DNA of 64,000 nucleotides, from the NCBI GenBank assembly GCA_006176705.1, contig QRFJ01000306.1:62001-126000 (forward strand). The letters are read 5' to 3'. The notes below the pieces were generated by a model that saw only the letters and a list, made by a program, of their open reading frames with translations, was not told where the DNA came from and did no database searches. The stretch comes from Cocos nucifera (taxonomy: Eukaryota > Streptophyta > Magnoliopsida > Arecales > Arecaceae). Shown in pieces: positions 49,019 through 61,143 of the stretch (its first letter is position 1; each line of letters starts with the position of its first letter). The position numbers and the translations under genes were made by a program.

Positions 49019-50330
49019 GTGGAGATCAACAGGTTTGATGAAAAAGATAATTTTTTCTTATGGCAAGTAAGGATAAAGGATGTCCTCATCCAACATGAGT
49101 TGATCGATGCTCTTTTATATGATGAGATGCCAGCCACCATAGAGGTGAAAGATTGAAAATGGATTCAGATGCAAGTATTGAGCATAATCCACTTGTACCT
49201 AGCAGATGATGTGATGATCCATGTACTTAGCGAGACTTTTCTGATGATGCTATAGTCGAAGCTTGAGGAGTTGTATATAATGAAGTCGTTCACCAATACG
49301 CTATTTTTTTGAAAGCAGTTCTACCAACTATGGATGAACGAAGATCAGAGCGTGCGAGAGCATCTATCCAACTTTTAGAAGATTCTCATCGACCTCCTCA
49401 ATATTGGCAAAAAAAATTAAGCAGAAGACTAGATCATTGGTCTTGCTAGCATCACTTTCTCCTTCGTATAAATCCTTGATGACTGTTCTTTTAGTAAAAA
49501 AGAGTACCATCAAGATGGACGAGGTCACTGCAGCAATACTCTAGAACGAGGTTCTTAGAAGGAAGAATCCAACTTCGAGCTCAGATGACGGCAGCTCAGC
49601 TTTGGTGATTTCTGAAAGAGTAGAAGACAGTAGATGGAGCGGTAGAGGATCGCGAGAAGGACGATCCAGATCCAAGATAAGGAATCCTAGCAAGATCAGA
49701 TACTACAGGTGCGACGAGTTGGGGCATCGAGTTAAGGATTGCCCATAACTTAAGGATCGGACGAGGGCTACTGTAGCAGCGGCCAGTAGCAAATTAGAAG
49801 ATGATGTCATAGAGATATCTAACAAGATATCTACTTCTTCCTAATAGTGAATTTTAGATTCTACATACATATATCCTGTTTGTTGCAGAGATGAACAGTT
49901 TGACTTTTTAGAGAGAAGTAAGGACACTGTTTATCTACCGGATGGATCGAACTGTGTGATCAGAGACATCGGGATGGTCAGCTGGATGGTACTTGATAGT
50001 GCAGTGAGGAGATTGGTGAAGGTTTGATACATATCTGATTTCAAGTGGAATCTTATCTCACTGAGTTGACTGAATTCAAAGAGCTACAGGTGGATAGCTG
50101 GTGATGGAATTCTGAAGGTCATGCACGGTGATAGGATGATAATGGAGAAAAAAAGGATGAAAGAACATTACTATCTAGTAGGGAGTCTATTGCGAGATGG
50201 AGCTTTAGGAGCCAGAGGAAGACCAGTGCGAGGTGGAACTCTAGGTGGAGGTGGATCGAACACGAAATGGAAGACTCGGAAGGATGAGAGGCGACGTCGT
50301 AGAGTGAAATCCCTATTACTATAGGAGATT
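49019..50330 (+). pseudogene. Copia-type gag, second copy
   Basis: Collinear with the first gag copy: start VEINRFDEKDNFFLWQ, then LASLSPSYKSL and a knuckle region YYRCDELGHRVKDC that keeps residues lost in the first copy but has lost the first Cys. Broken by frameshifts and stops. No pol. Confidence 0.75.
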
Positions 50331-50511
50331 TCTCTGGGTAGATCTTTGGTCAGAGTAGACATAGCCCATGATGGAGGTGGGATCGAGCGGCCTGGCTCGA
50401 CTCCCATGTTTGTCCACCATGATCAGTAGACATGCCCCAGGGCATGGGGGCGACATGAATTACAAACTCTCAAAGTCAGGTAGAGGCCGAATATCGAGTC
50501 GAGGTGGAAAT

Positions 50512-51381
50512 TGATAGAATTTGACGTCTTGAATTTGATCCACAGCAAAGAAGAATCAGTTTCAACAAGCAGTTGAGCTAGCTCAGATACGGGATCAAGC
50601 CGGCTTAGACTGAGATCAAGCCAACTCGAACCACAGTCAAACCGATTCTCTCAGACAAATAAAAAGCAAGAGTTTGGGCAAGATGCAGTCGAGCCAGCTC
50701 GATCCTTGACAGAACTGGCTCGATGGAAACAAACAGAATAGGACGAGATTTTCTTTTTAGACTTGAATTGTAATTAATCCAAGAGATCTATGGAAGTTGC
50801 ATGTGGACCACAGGATGCAACGGCCATGGAGGGTTGTGGTCATGATCTGAAGGTTGAAAAATATTTCAGGACTCTATCAAGATCATGTTTGACTCATATT
50901 AGGATAAAGAGCCTGTTAGGACTTCTGTGAACTGCTAAGAGGAGGATTCTCATCTTATTTAAAGGGCTGAGATGCTGTGGAGCAGGAGGTGGCATGCATG
51001 GTGTGAGAGATACGTAGAGAGGCTCTGGCAGCCATCGAGAGGAGCTTGATAGAGTATCAAGTACATGCGGCCCACGAGAGAGAGAAGCAATAGGTGCATA
51101 GCATCCGATGAGGAGACTGTGAGGGCAGAGCATCTTGTAGCTTTTGAGAATTTTCTTGGGATTATGAAAGAGCTTTTGTGAGGGTAGCTTTTAGTTAAGA
51201 GAGATTTGTGTACGGTGAGTTGAGAGTGGATGTTCTTCTCTTGTATCTATTTTTTTTTTCATAGTAGAGCTTTACATGCCCCATGGAGATGAGTCTTTAG
51301 GCTGATCCACGTACTTAATTATTTTTTTAATTTTATTTTTTCTTCTTTCTGTCGTAATAATTTGGTACTAGATCCTTAACA
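50512..51381 (+). repeat. LTR3 of the Copia array
   Basis: 870 bp, matches LTR2 throughout; the start is mutated from TGTTAG to TGATAG and the end is CTTAACA. Confidence 0.85.
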
Positions 51382-51399
51382 AGTGGCATCAGAGTAGCT

Positions 51400-51962
51400 C
51401 ATTTTTCAGTAAATACCGATCTTACCATACCAGCGAGACCAGTAAAACATCGACCTCGACAGAAGCAAAGATCGATTGAGTGCCAGTTGCTCTCCAATCA
51501 AATCGAAGCTATCCTCCAGTCATATTATAGCTAATTGCCACTCGGGCGAACAGCCTACAGCCATTGTCCAATTGGCCATTCCATTATAACAAATTAACGG
51601 TCTAACAAACTGTTCTTAAGGTTTAAGTAATTTTTCTATAAATAGAGAGATAGGATACCCTTTCGGAAGATAAGTTCTGATTCACAGAGTCAAGACTCTA
51701 CTGAAATCACTTTCGACTTTTCCACTGAAGGAATATCGAATTTCTTTTTGCTCAAACCCTCTTTTCTTATCTTCTAGTCTTCCATTTTCATTATCTGCTC
51801 TCAAGACCTCCATTGACTTAGGTATTAGAGGGTCCTAAACTAGAGGATATCCTTTCGATTCTTAAAATTTTCTTGTAGATTGGTCCATGATCTACGTCGA
51901 TTTAACCCAGTCCAACTCTCCAACATGAGTCCTCTCCAATAATCTGAAGTCTTGCTGCAACA
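51400..51962 (+). repeat. Gypsy 3' LTR, 5'-truncated
   Basis: Matches 41,258-41,820. TATAAATA at 51,637-51,644. It ends GCAACA and is followed by target duplication AAAAT. Confidence 0.82.
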
Positions 51963-51967
51963 AAAAT

Positions 51968-52949
51968 ATTATTAACTCAAAGGATAAAAAATTGAAAGAT
52001 GGTTATTAAAATTAAAATTATCTACCCCTGGTTAACTGCGTAGTATCAAAAGACTACCTAAATGTTTCCAAATCAGAGTTTTCTCTACTGTTGTTTTTAA
52101 ACCTTGGCTTGACTAGAAGATCAAAAGGCAACTTTGATTTCTGCTGGTTTGCAACTTTCAAACATTTTCTAGCACAAGAAAAATAGTGATCTTCTCAGAA
52201 AATTGCATCGGCCATGGTATGACAAGGCTGATCTTAGCTTAATCTCAACTTTTCTTATCAAAATATAATAAAATGAAAATAATAAAATAAAAAGATAAAA
52301 ATAGAAAGGTCCATCCCTGCTTATGATACTAGTTTAATGCTGCAACAAGCCACCACCAAAGAACATGCAAAAAGAAGGAAAAAAGAGAAGGCACTTTTGA
52401 AGCTACTAAGATCCAGCAAGAACCCAATAACCTGAGCCCATCAACCCACTAATCCAAACCCATTAATACCAACCCATTAACTTAGATCCAATATCTCTGA
52501 CCCAATAACCCTAATTGAAATTCATTAACCCATGATCTGTTAACCTTTTTTTTCTTTCCGTTCGATCATTATGCTCCTCATTTTCTTTGTTTCTAAGTGA
52601 GAGTAGAAGACTGCTGCATTCAGAGTAGTAACCCTTCTAAACCTCTCTCTCAAATGATGTTTTTCTAGGGACGCGGAAGGCTGCCGAAATCATGGCAGCA
52701 ACCCTCTCAGATGACCGATAGGAAAGCAAACTCAAATGCTATTTTTCTCGTATGATGTCCTAAGGGATTGGAAGGCTGCCGCATCCTGAACAGTAACCTT
52801 CCAACAAACTGATGAGAAAGCAAAATAATTAGACGGAAAACTCAGAAAAAATGTAACGCTAGATCCATCCTCTTCCATTGAACTCCCATAATGCCATTGC
52901 TTGTCCATCGTATGAGTCCCGTTATGTATAAACAATCTAGGCCAGACTA
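51968..52949. other. intergenic, no gene seen
   Basis: 52,420-52,545 is a loose repeat of AACCCATTAAC. 52,600-52,810 repeats a GGAAGGCTGC/GCAGTAACCYTC theme. A 118-codon minus ORF (52,732-53,088) runs into the duplicated WAK flank but shows no motif. Confidence 0.5.
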
Positions 52950-53265
52950 CCGTAATGCAATGCAGTTTTAAATTATCTAGTATATTAGGACTCCTGGTTG
53001 TACGCTGATTCAATCTGATGTTGGATAGCTCAAATCTTGATGCACATACAGCAGTGTCCGCTGATAAATCTATTACAGGCTTGTTCATTCTTGACTGAAG
53101 TTAATCCAAAATGACATGCCTCGAATTAACTCATCAGTTCTAGCTAAATGCTACACAAGGGAATCATAGGAAAATAGAGTTGCATAAAAGGTTAAGATGA
53201 ATTCCTCATAAAAGGTTCTATAAAGAAATTACTTATTGTGACATCGTTGATATACTCAAGATAGT
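52950..53265. repeat. WAK 3' flank, copy 2 of the segmental duplication
   Basis: Aligns with 17,940-18,270. It marks the downstream border of the second WAK segment and ends shortly before the broken kinase exon. Confidence 0.88.
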
Positions 53266-53451
53266 ATTGTGACATCGTTGATACTTATTGTGGATACCGC
53301 CCGCAGTGATTTACGAGGCTTGAGTGCAAAAAAAAAAAAAAAAAAAAATCATGTGATTCTATATAGTTTTTTCGTCTGGGCCCATGCGCTCACGAATCAC
53401 CACGGACAGTATCCGCGAAGCTATACTGTCCGTAGTGTAGAAAGTATTTCC
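53266..53451. other. filler sequence at the WAK2 deletion junction, with hairpin
   Basis: It replaces the ~1 kb that should join kinase exon and 3' flank. It holds a short direct repeat (TTGTGACATCGTTGATA near 53,235 and 53,268), a run of more than 20 A, and a hairpin of ACGGACAGTAT/ATACTGTCCGT (53,403-53,435). A diverged copy of the hairpin arm (ATACCGCCCGCAGTGAT) lies at 53,296. Confidence 0.65.
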
Positions 53452-56400
53452 TTTTATAAATTGATCTAACTCAATCTGATTTGCTATCTTTGACTTTTTG
53501 ATAGCAACCACATGTTAGTCTAATAGAATTCCTTTATAAACAGTGCCATGGCCTCCCTTACCAACAACAAGGGCGCCATCAAAATTATTGGTTGCCTTCT
53601 CTAGCTCTTCTAGTGTGAAGATTTTCATCCTCTCAACTAGAGTTTCATTAGAAGAAACAAGCTGTTGTAATAGCAAACCCTCGTTTTCACGAAAGAACTT
53701 TTTCTTTCCTCTTTTCACATTTATCTCCTTCAATTTTCTCCAAATCAGAACACTAGATCCAAGAAGAAGAAAAATGCCCACTCCAACACTTCCGGCTGTT
53801 ATAAAAATTGTGCCTGCCAAGATATGTAAGAACTTATAATGACATACTGCAACATTTTGGACGGTGGACAAATTAAGATCAGACAGGCAGGAGAAAGTAG
53901 GAATGAATAAATAAATAAAGCTTCGATTAGTCGTGGCCATGATAGAATCGTCAGATCCTCTCCAGTTTGTGTCTACTCCCTCAAATCAAATTGGCCACCA
54001 CCATCCATGCAGGTGAGTCTCTTCTATTGCTGAGTAATCAAACAGATGGTTTCCATTCTAGTTTTAACCATGTCTTATCGATCAGCCGACGTTGAGTAAG
54101 AATCTCTTGAATGAATGATGGATGATTCAACTAGATAGAACTGGACATAGATTTTTTTATTTTTTATTTTTATTTTTATTTTTTGAGTAAGAACTGGACA
54201 TAGATAGAAGTTAGATAATCCAAAATTGAGCACCATGCATATATTTGGATGTTGCCCATGTACCTATATTCATTGTTTCTATGTGGTTCAGAGATTCAGG
54301 AAAAATATGCATGAATTCTTAGGTAGTTAGGTGTAGTAGAGAGAGCACACCTAAAACGGACTTATCTCTGATGCAGCCTGCTTCTATCAGAGCATTTCCA
54401 TGGGTGCCTTCTGGACAGTAGCAAGTGTAGCTCCCAGGGGAATTACGACAGGCTCCATAGCATCGATACTGCTCCCGACGCGCACGCTCGTCTATATCTA
54501 CAATAGAAGCAGCTTTATAAGAAGAAGAAGCCATCCTTTGAAGCAAAATTTAGAATTATAAGAATTTGAGTCACCGAGCAATAAATTGGCGGTTTGGTAA
54601 GGGATTCATGATTCCCTCCACTTTTAAGACGAGGGAGAGAGAGAGAGAGAGAGAGCTTGAGTCCAGTACTCCAGTTCTTGTGGATTGATATATTGGACAG
54701 ATTGACTCACAGATCAATAGTTCCATATAAAAAAACTCAGAAATCAATAAGAAAAATACTCATCAGTAACGTTATTTAATTTACACAAAAGTTTAGGTAC
54801 TATAAGAATTGACATGCGCGCACGGCGGGTGTATATATATATAGAGAGAGAGAGAGAAAGAGAGGGAGAGAGAGGGGGATAGATTGGGCTCCGATCGATC
54901 GAAGCTCAGTGCATATTTGATCGAATTTTTGATCATTGGATCAATGTGCATCTTCAAAATATTTTTGAAAAGCAAACGGTCCGTCAACTAAAAAGAAAAA
55001 AAAAATTGAAGGTGCGCGCCTTCTTTCCCCTCCCTTTTTTTAATTAAAAAAATAAAAAAAAGTGCCTTCTTTCTTAAATAAAGAAGGCTTGCCTTTTTTT
55101 TAAAATTTTTTTTAATTTTTTTAATTTTTTAGGATTGAAGCGTGCCTTAAAAAAATTAAAATTTTTTTTTCAGTCCTTCAATTTTTTTTCACCACAGAAG
55201 GAGCCTTCAAGTGCCTTGAAGGCACCTTCCGAGCTAAAAAAAAAAAAAAAAAAACTTAAAAATAATAATAATAATAAATAATAAATACTAAAATAAATAT
55301 GGCTATAAAAAATAAATACTAAAATAAATATAAATCATCCTAAGATAATATAAAGTTTCTGTTTATTATATATTGTTTGTGCTTATTTTATAAAATTTAT
55401 ATTTATTTTGAGTTGTTTGTCTTTATTTGGGCTTGAAGGCGCCTTCATCAAGGATGAAGGCATCTTAAAAAGGCTGAATAAATATAAACTATCTATAATA
55501 AATATAAATTCTATAAAATAAATATAAACTCCATAGAATAAATACAAACTCCATAAAATAAATATAAATAATATATAATAAACAGAAACTTTGTATTTAT
55601 TATTTGGTATTGGTGTTTATTTCAAGAAAATAGGACGTCATATCAACTTTTTTTTCTATTTTTTTAGGAACGACATCTCTAGATGCTCGTCGATCCAATG
55701 GATGGGGATTCGATCGGATATGGACTGAAATTCGATCGAGTGTAGCCCAATTTATATATATTCGATCGGATATGGATTGAAATCCGATCGAGTGTAGCCC
55801 AGTCTATATATATAGACTGGGCTATACTCAATCGAATTTCAGTCCATATCCGATCGAATTTCCATCCGTTGGATTGATGAGTATCTCGAGGTGCCATCTC
55901 TAAAAGAAAATGAAGGAAAAAGTTGACATGACGTTCTATTTTCTTGAAATAAACATCAATACTAAATAATAAACACAAAGTTTCTGTTTATTATATACTG
56001 TTTGTATTTATTTTATAAAATTTATATTTATTCTATGGAATTTATATTTATTATGGATAGTTTGTGTTGATTCAGCCTTTTTAAGACGCCTTCATCCTTG
56101 ATGAAGGCGCCTTCAAATCCAAATAAACATAAATAACTCAAAATAAACATAAATTCTATAAAATAAGCACAAACAACGTATAATAAACAGAAACTTTATG
56201 TTTATCGATGGTTTGTGTTTATTTTAGTATTTATTTTTTTATAACAATATTTATTTTAATATTTATTATTTTTTATTATTAATTTTTTAGATATTCTTTT
56301 AAAAAATTTTTTAGTCCTGAAGGTGCCTATAGGATGCATGAAGGTGCCTTCATGTGAAAAAAATGAAGGATTGAAATTTTTTTAAGACATGCTTCAGGTC

Positions 56401-56667
56401 CAAAAAATTTAAAAAAAATTTAAAAAAATCTTAAAAAAAAAAGGCAAGCCTTTCTTCTTAAGAAAGAAGGTGCATTCTTTTTTTAAGATTTTTTTAATTA
56501 AAAAAAAGGCAGGGGAAAGATGGCGTGCCTTCAAATTTTTTTTTTTTTGATTAAGGAACTGTTTGCTTTTTAAAAATATTTTAGAGATCCGCACTGATCC
56601 AATGATTAGGAATTCGACCAGATATACATTGGATTTCATTCGATCGAAGCCCAATTTACCCCCCCCC

Positions 56668-56704
<37 letters not shown>

Positions 56705-57032
56705 GAGAAGCCCAATTTACCCCCCCCCCTATATATATATATATATATATGGCTATGTATAAGCATCGCTACTCAATTATATGGGAGGGAGAAGAGAAAA
56801 ATTCAGAGGTGAAAAACGCGCAGCGTCATCTTACCTTCACATCCACCTTGAATGTAGGGGTTCCCTTGGTAGCCTGGGGCACATTTGCAGCGGTATCCCG
56901 GGCCATCGATCGAGTTGTAGCATTCACTGTTTTCGCTGACGCAGGCAAAACCCTCCTCCTCCCCCAGGATGCCGCAGCAAATGCTGAGGATGGCTGCAGA
57001 AGTAGAAGCAACACCGCTACTTGCTACGCCAT
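53452..57032 (-). pseudogene. WAK-like receptor kinase pseudogene (WAK2 copy)
   Basis: It is the same gene as WAK1 with the same three-exon layout. Exon 1 remnant 57,032-56,835: signal peptide with a stop at codon 3, then a deletion of about 660 bp that removes the whole GUB_WAK domain and shifts the frame into the EGF module. Exon 2, 54,497-54,351: EGF_CA with its first Cys changed to Arg (DIDER). Exon 3 from 53,810: membrane span, [13 protein letters not shown], a [11 protein letters not shown] loop, a stop at 53,515-53,517, then VAIKKSK. The frame breaks off at 53,452 before the catalytic core. All splice borders survive (donors GTAAGA and GTGTGC, acceptors TAG and CAG). It cannot make a kinase. 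Confidence 0.9.
54840..56700. repeat. ~1.9 kb foldback (two ~0.9 kb inverted arms) in WAK2 intron 1
   Basis: Reading outward from the axis near 55,809 (AGTCTATATATATAGACT), the two arms mirror each other: the CGATCGGATATGG block, the AAACAGAAACTTT/AAAGTTTCTGTTT stretch, GATGAAGGCGCCTTC, GCCTTCTTTCTTAA against TTAAGAAAGAAGG, AAATATTTTTGAAAAGCAAAC against GTTTGCTTTTTAAAAATATT, and finally ATTGGGCTCCGATCGATCGAAGC against its complement. Both ends run into (GA)n/(TC)n and (TA)n. No ORF of note. Absent from WAK1 intron 1. Confidence 0.9.
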
Positions 57033-57071
57033 CAATTCCTTCCTCTATAATGTTTCTCTACTTCTGCTACT

Positions 57072-58107
57072 AAATTTTCATGTGGAGTCGCCTTCTTATG
57101 CTGCTGAAGCCTGGTGGTGGGGGCGGTAATTCTTCCGGGAGTTGACCAAGTCTTTGTTGGCTGAGATAACACCATCGCCGTTGACTGCAGGTCGTTTCTG
57201 TGAGTCCACCGAATTAAGGGCGATGGAGGGGGCTTGACGGGGACGGGGCTTGAATATTTTGCGCGAAAGAAAGATTTCCCTCCCTTCGCGCCAATCCACC
57301 GTTGGATTGCACAACGCATGCTTCAAGATCTGTGCAGCAGATGGATTTATATCGCTCAGGTTGCTTTGAAAATTGTGTGGGATGCGATCTAATGGCTGAT
57401 ATACATCAATCATTCTGAGGGTACAATCGGAACCTGTTTGATGGATGAATGTCGTATTTTGGGCTTAGTCTCCTGAAGTGCCAGGGGATTCGGGTTGTGT
57501 ACATCTTTCGCAGGATGGAGTGATTGGTCTTCTTTCGTGAGGTGAATCATTAGATTGCATTTTATATAGTTTTTAAAATAAGATCTCAGCTTTGCGATCT
57601 ATGCTGCGGATGGAATTTAAAGGTTGGAGCTTTTTAAAATTTGTGCAAAATGAGATTCAGGTTCATCTTGCGAAGATACAACCCAAATCCAGTCAAAAAA
57701 AAAACGGAAGACTTGGCTTCACTATTTACTAAAAACAAAAGACTCAGCATTGCTATTGAGTCAACTCATGGAATACAGGTTAAATCCGAGTGCAAATTAT
57801 TGAATAAGATAATATCTATTCAGATCATCTATTCATCATTATTTATCTATTAATTCATCTATTTATTATCATCATTATTTGGAGAAGAATATATCATTAA
57901 TATTTGAACCACATTATTGATGGTGATCTATATCACTAAATTCTTTTTCATTTTAAAATTTCCAACCGATGCATATGCTTGATGCATTAAATATAATTTT
58001 ATTTATATAAAAAAGTAAATTAATTGGATAAAATGATATGATAATTTGTGTGATCTATTCATAAATAATTATTGAATTCTAGTGTATAAGAAGGCGACTC
58101 CGCATAT
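57072..58107. repeat. upstream tandem unit D (WAK2 promoter side)
   Basis: Copy of units A-C, about 1,036 bp. Its first ~400 bp are nearest to unit A (both carry GAAGATCTGTGCAGCAGATGG-like sequence, with the same spacing to a WAK start codon). The TATA-like core reads CATAAGAAGG. Confidence 0.85.
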
Positions 58108-58855
58108 AAATTTTCTTATGTCACCTTCTTATATTGCTGAAGCCTGGTGGTGGCGATCGACAACTTTACGGAGAGTTGACCAAGTCTTCATCTGTGAGAT
58201 ATCTTCATTGTCGTTGACTAGAGGTCATCTCTATCTCTATGAGTCTATCGAATTAATGGCGATGAAGAGGCCTTGATAGGGCAGGGGTTGTATCTTTCAT
58301 ACAAAAGAAGGGTTTTCCTTCCTCCCCAACAAATCCACCGCTAGATTGTGCAACAGATGCTTTGAGATCTATGCAGTAGATGGATGTAGATGTTCAAGTT
58401 GCTTTGAGATTTGTGTGGGATAAAATCTACTGGCTGATATAGTGAAAGAAGATCAATCAATCTATCTTGTGAAGGGTATAATTAGAACCCGATTGACAGA
58501 TGGAGCTCGTGCTTTGGACTTAGCCTCAATAAGTGCCAAAGGGTTCAGGTTGTTTCTTTCGCACAAAAGAGTGATTGCTCTTCTTTCATGAGGTGAACCA
58601 CATTGGATTGCATTTTGTGGGATTTTTAAAATGAGGTGTCAGCTTCGCGATTTATACTGTGGATAGAACCTAAGGTGGAGCTCTTAAAAAATAATACAAA
58701 AGTGCGATCTAACGGCTCACCTCATGAAAAAAAATTAATCATGCTTTTGCGGGAAAGATACAATCAAAACCCAAAACACAAAAAAAAAGAAAGACGACAT
58801 CGCTATGTATCAAAAACAAAGGACTTGGCCTCGTATTGGGTCATAGAAAAAAGGT
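58108..58855. repeat. upstream tandem unit E, left part
   Basis: Copy of the unit, closest by eye to B and C. Split at 58,855 by the next LTR element; its tail resumes at 63,815. Confidence 0.82.
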
Positions 58856-59950
58856 TGTTGGAATAATCAGATCTGCTTGCCCCAATTCGAGATCAGCTCC
58901 TTGCTACATATCTATATAAAAAGAGCCAAGAGATTCTAAGAGAGAAGGCTCTGGAAAGGAAGAAATTTTTATGATTCAGCTCTCATGAGTCATCCCGGTT
59001 GAATCAGAATGGTTCATGGCCGACCACTATTCATGATCGACTATGACTACTATTTATGGCTGACCACTATTCATGGCTGATTGTGACTACTGTTTATGGC
59101 TGACCATCATTCATGGCCGACTACAGTTCATAGTCGACTACAGTTCATTGCCAACCACTGTTCATGGCTGACTACTATTTATGGCTGAGTATGGTTCATT
59201 GCCGACCACTGTTCATGGCTGACTACTATTCATGGTCAAGTATGGTTCATGGCAGACCATCGTTTATGGCCAACCATGGTTCATGGTCGACTATGGTTTA
59301 TGACCGACTACTATTTATGGCCGATTATGATTCATGACTAACTACGGTTCATGGCCAACCACTGTTCATGGTCGACTATGGTTCATGACCGACCACTATT
59401 CATAACCGACCAATGTTCATGGCTGACTATGGTTTATGGCCGACCACGGTTCATGGCCAACCATGGTTCATGATCGATCACTATTCTTGGTCGATTACTA
59501 TGCATGGCCAACCACTGTTCATGGACAACTACCGTTCATGATCGACTACAGTTTATGGCTGATTACTAGTCGGCATATCGAAAATCACCAACACAGGAAG
59601 CACATAACGGCCACTCCACAATCATATAGTGGACTATAACTGTCCATAATGGGCATTAATTGCTCACTCTATGATCACATAGTGCTAGAACAAGCAAGAT
59701 CCACATGCCTAACTGTCACGAATAGTTACTAATGATTTATCTATAAAAGAAAGGTAAACGAATAGTATCAGTAAGACAGTTTTTATCAAGCAAAAACTCT
59801 GCCAAAATTATTTCTTAATCTCCTATTCGACCACTCTCCCACTAACTTAAGCATCGGAGGGTCTCCACTAAAAATACTTCTGATCAGTGAGGACTTCTTT
59901 TGTAGGTGCTCTTCTCCGATGATGGGCGTAATAGGAGATTGGCATGCCAG
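58856..59950 (+). repeat. 5' LTR with internal 17-bp minisatellite
   Basis: TATATAAA at 58,913-58,920. From about 59,005 to 59,570 the LTR is an array of a ~17-bp unit, TTCATGGCCGACTAYGG, in many variants. Its end is approximate because it borders TTGGCATGCCAG, which may itself be the primer site. Confidence 0.8.
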
Positions 59951-59973
59951 ATAAGGGCAGAAGGAATCCATTC

Positions 59974-60720
59974 ATGGCAAAAACAAGAGCCCTGAGCAAC
60001 TCCACCAGCTCTGCCAAGCAATCTTCCTATCGAAAAGATCTTCCATCTCCAGCTCCACCGGTAGAGCCTAGTTCTTCATGTCTAGTCATCACGGTGGATG
60101 GCCAATAATTTACTGCTCCAGTAGCAGCAAACATAACAACAGCAACAAAATTGATGGCAGAGGAGCCGACACTGCATACAGCGCCATCCAGGCATACTTA
60201 TTGGTGGAACGATGATCGGCTCAGCATTCCATCATGTCGAGCCACCACCATCTCGGCATTCCCACTGTACCGCTCACCAACAGCAATGGTTTTCTTCTCC
60301 TTCTCCTTCTTCTTCTCACCGCCATAGTATTAAAAGGGAAAGAGGCCGTACTCACTTTTAACTTCTTCATCCTTAAGCTCTTTGGAGGATTCTATTCTTG
60401 AATTCTTACAACAATGGTGGCTCGACGATTATGAGCGCAAGCTCAAAGACATCGACCGTCGACTCACCTAGCTCTAAGTGGATGGTGGAGGATCTTTCAA
60501 TGACTTCGGCATCTACACCACTCGACCTACCGCTCTCAACTCGCTGATTGCCATCTATTTTCTCCTATAAAGCTGATAAGAGAAAATGACGATGTTTTCT
60601 TTCTCCCTCATCTAAAGAAGGTTTTACTCTTGAGTGTTCTCTCCGAGAGGGTTCCCAATGCATGGATGACTATGAGCAGATGCTTCAGGAGCTAGATCAC
60701 CAAATTAAAAATCTATGAAC
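59974..60720 (+). pseudogene. probable gag-region remnant of the Gypsy-like element
   Basis: An ATG after the LTR (MAKTRALSNSTSSAKQSSYR) opens a frame that soon breaks. Later pieces such as QWWLDDYERKLKDIDRRLT (near 60,415-60,470) look like the coiled start of a gag. I do not recognise a defined domain. Confidence 0.4.
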
Positions 60721-60769
60721 AGACCGAGAAATAGATTAGGGGATAAGTTTCGATAATCCATCAGTTAAT

Positions 60770-61143
60770 CTATATACCGACTCAACTACGATCGGACGGA
60801 ACAATATACTGACTTAGCTATGGTCGGGCGGAATAATATACCAATTTGACTATGGTCGAGCAAAATAATATACCGACTTGACTTCGATCGGATGAAAAAA
60901 ATGCCTACTTCACTCCAATCAAGCAAAAAAAATGCCAACTCGACTATGATCGGACAGAATAATATGCTGACTTAGCTACGATCGAATGGAAAAAATATGC
61001 TTGGCTATGATCGAGTGGAACAATATGCCGACTTGATTCTGATCGGGCAAGAAAATATGTCAACCCAACTCTGGTCGGGTGAAAAAAATACCGACTTGGC
61101 TAAAGTCGGGCAGAATAATATGCCGACTTGGTTACAGTCAGGC
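60770..61143. repeat. 32-bp tandem array, split by a solo LTR
   Basis: About ten units of GACTTRGCTATGGTCGGGCG then GAATAATATACC, 32 bp long, with substitutions. A last partial unit resumes at 62,495 after the solo LTR. Confidence 0.8.

Larger units (their letters stand above)
46191..51399 (+). mobile_element. three-LTR, gag-only Copia array (LTR-gag-LTR-gag-LTR)
   Basis: LTR1 fragment 46,191-46,449, interior 46,450-48,037, LTR2 48,038-48,900, interior 48,901-50,511, LTR3 50,512-51,381, then 18 bp of a third interior that stops at the Gypsy 3' LTR. Both interiors are about 1.6 kb, hold gag but no pol, and are collinear. This is the expected product of unequal recombination between copies of a short gag-only element. 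Confidence 0.85.
40725..51962 (+). mobile_element. Ty3/Gypsy element with antisense ORF, interrupted by a Copia array
   Basis: 5' LTR 40,725-41,820 (TGTTGGTG..). The 3' LTR is only its last part, 51,400-51,962, ending TGCAACA. Target duplication: AGAAT at 40,720-40,724 and AAAAT at 51,963-51,967, one mismatch. Primer site AATTAGCGCTAGAAG is at 41,821. Inside are a gag remnant and a decayed antisense gene. All of pol and the start of the 3' LTR are gone, replaced by a gag-only Copia array (46,191-51,399). Confidence 0.8.

Noticed and set aside
52732..53088. 118-codon minus ORF as a gene downstream of WAK2
   Set aside because: Half of it is the duplicated WAK 3' flank. The matching stretch at 17,940-18,270 does not keep the frame, and no domain is visible.
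54800..56750. The foldback as an ordinary MITE
   Set aside because: Arms of ~0.9 kb meeting near a common axis and a total of ~1.9 kb exceed the usual size, and I see no superfamily-specific ends or target duplication beyond (TA)n.
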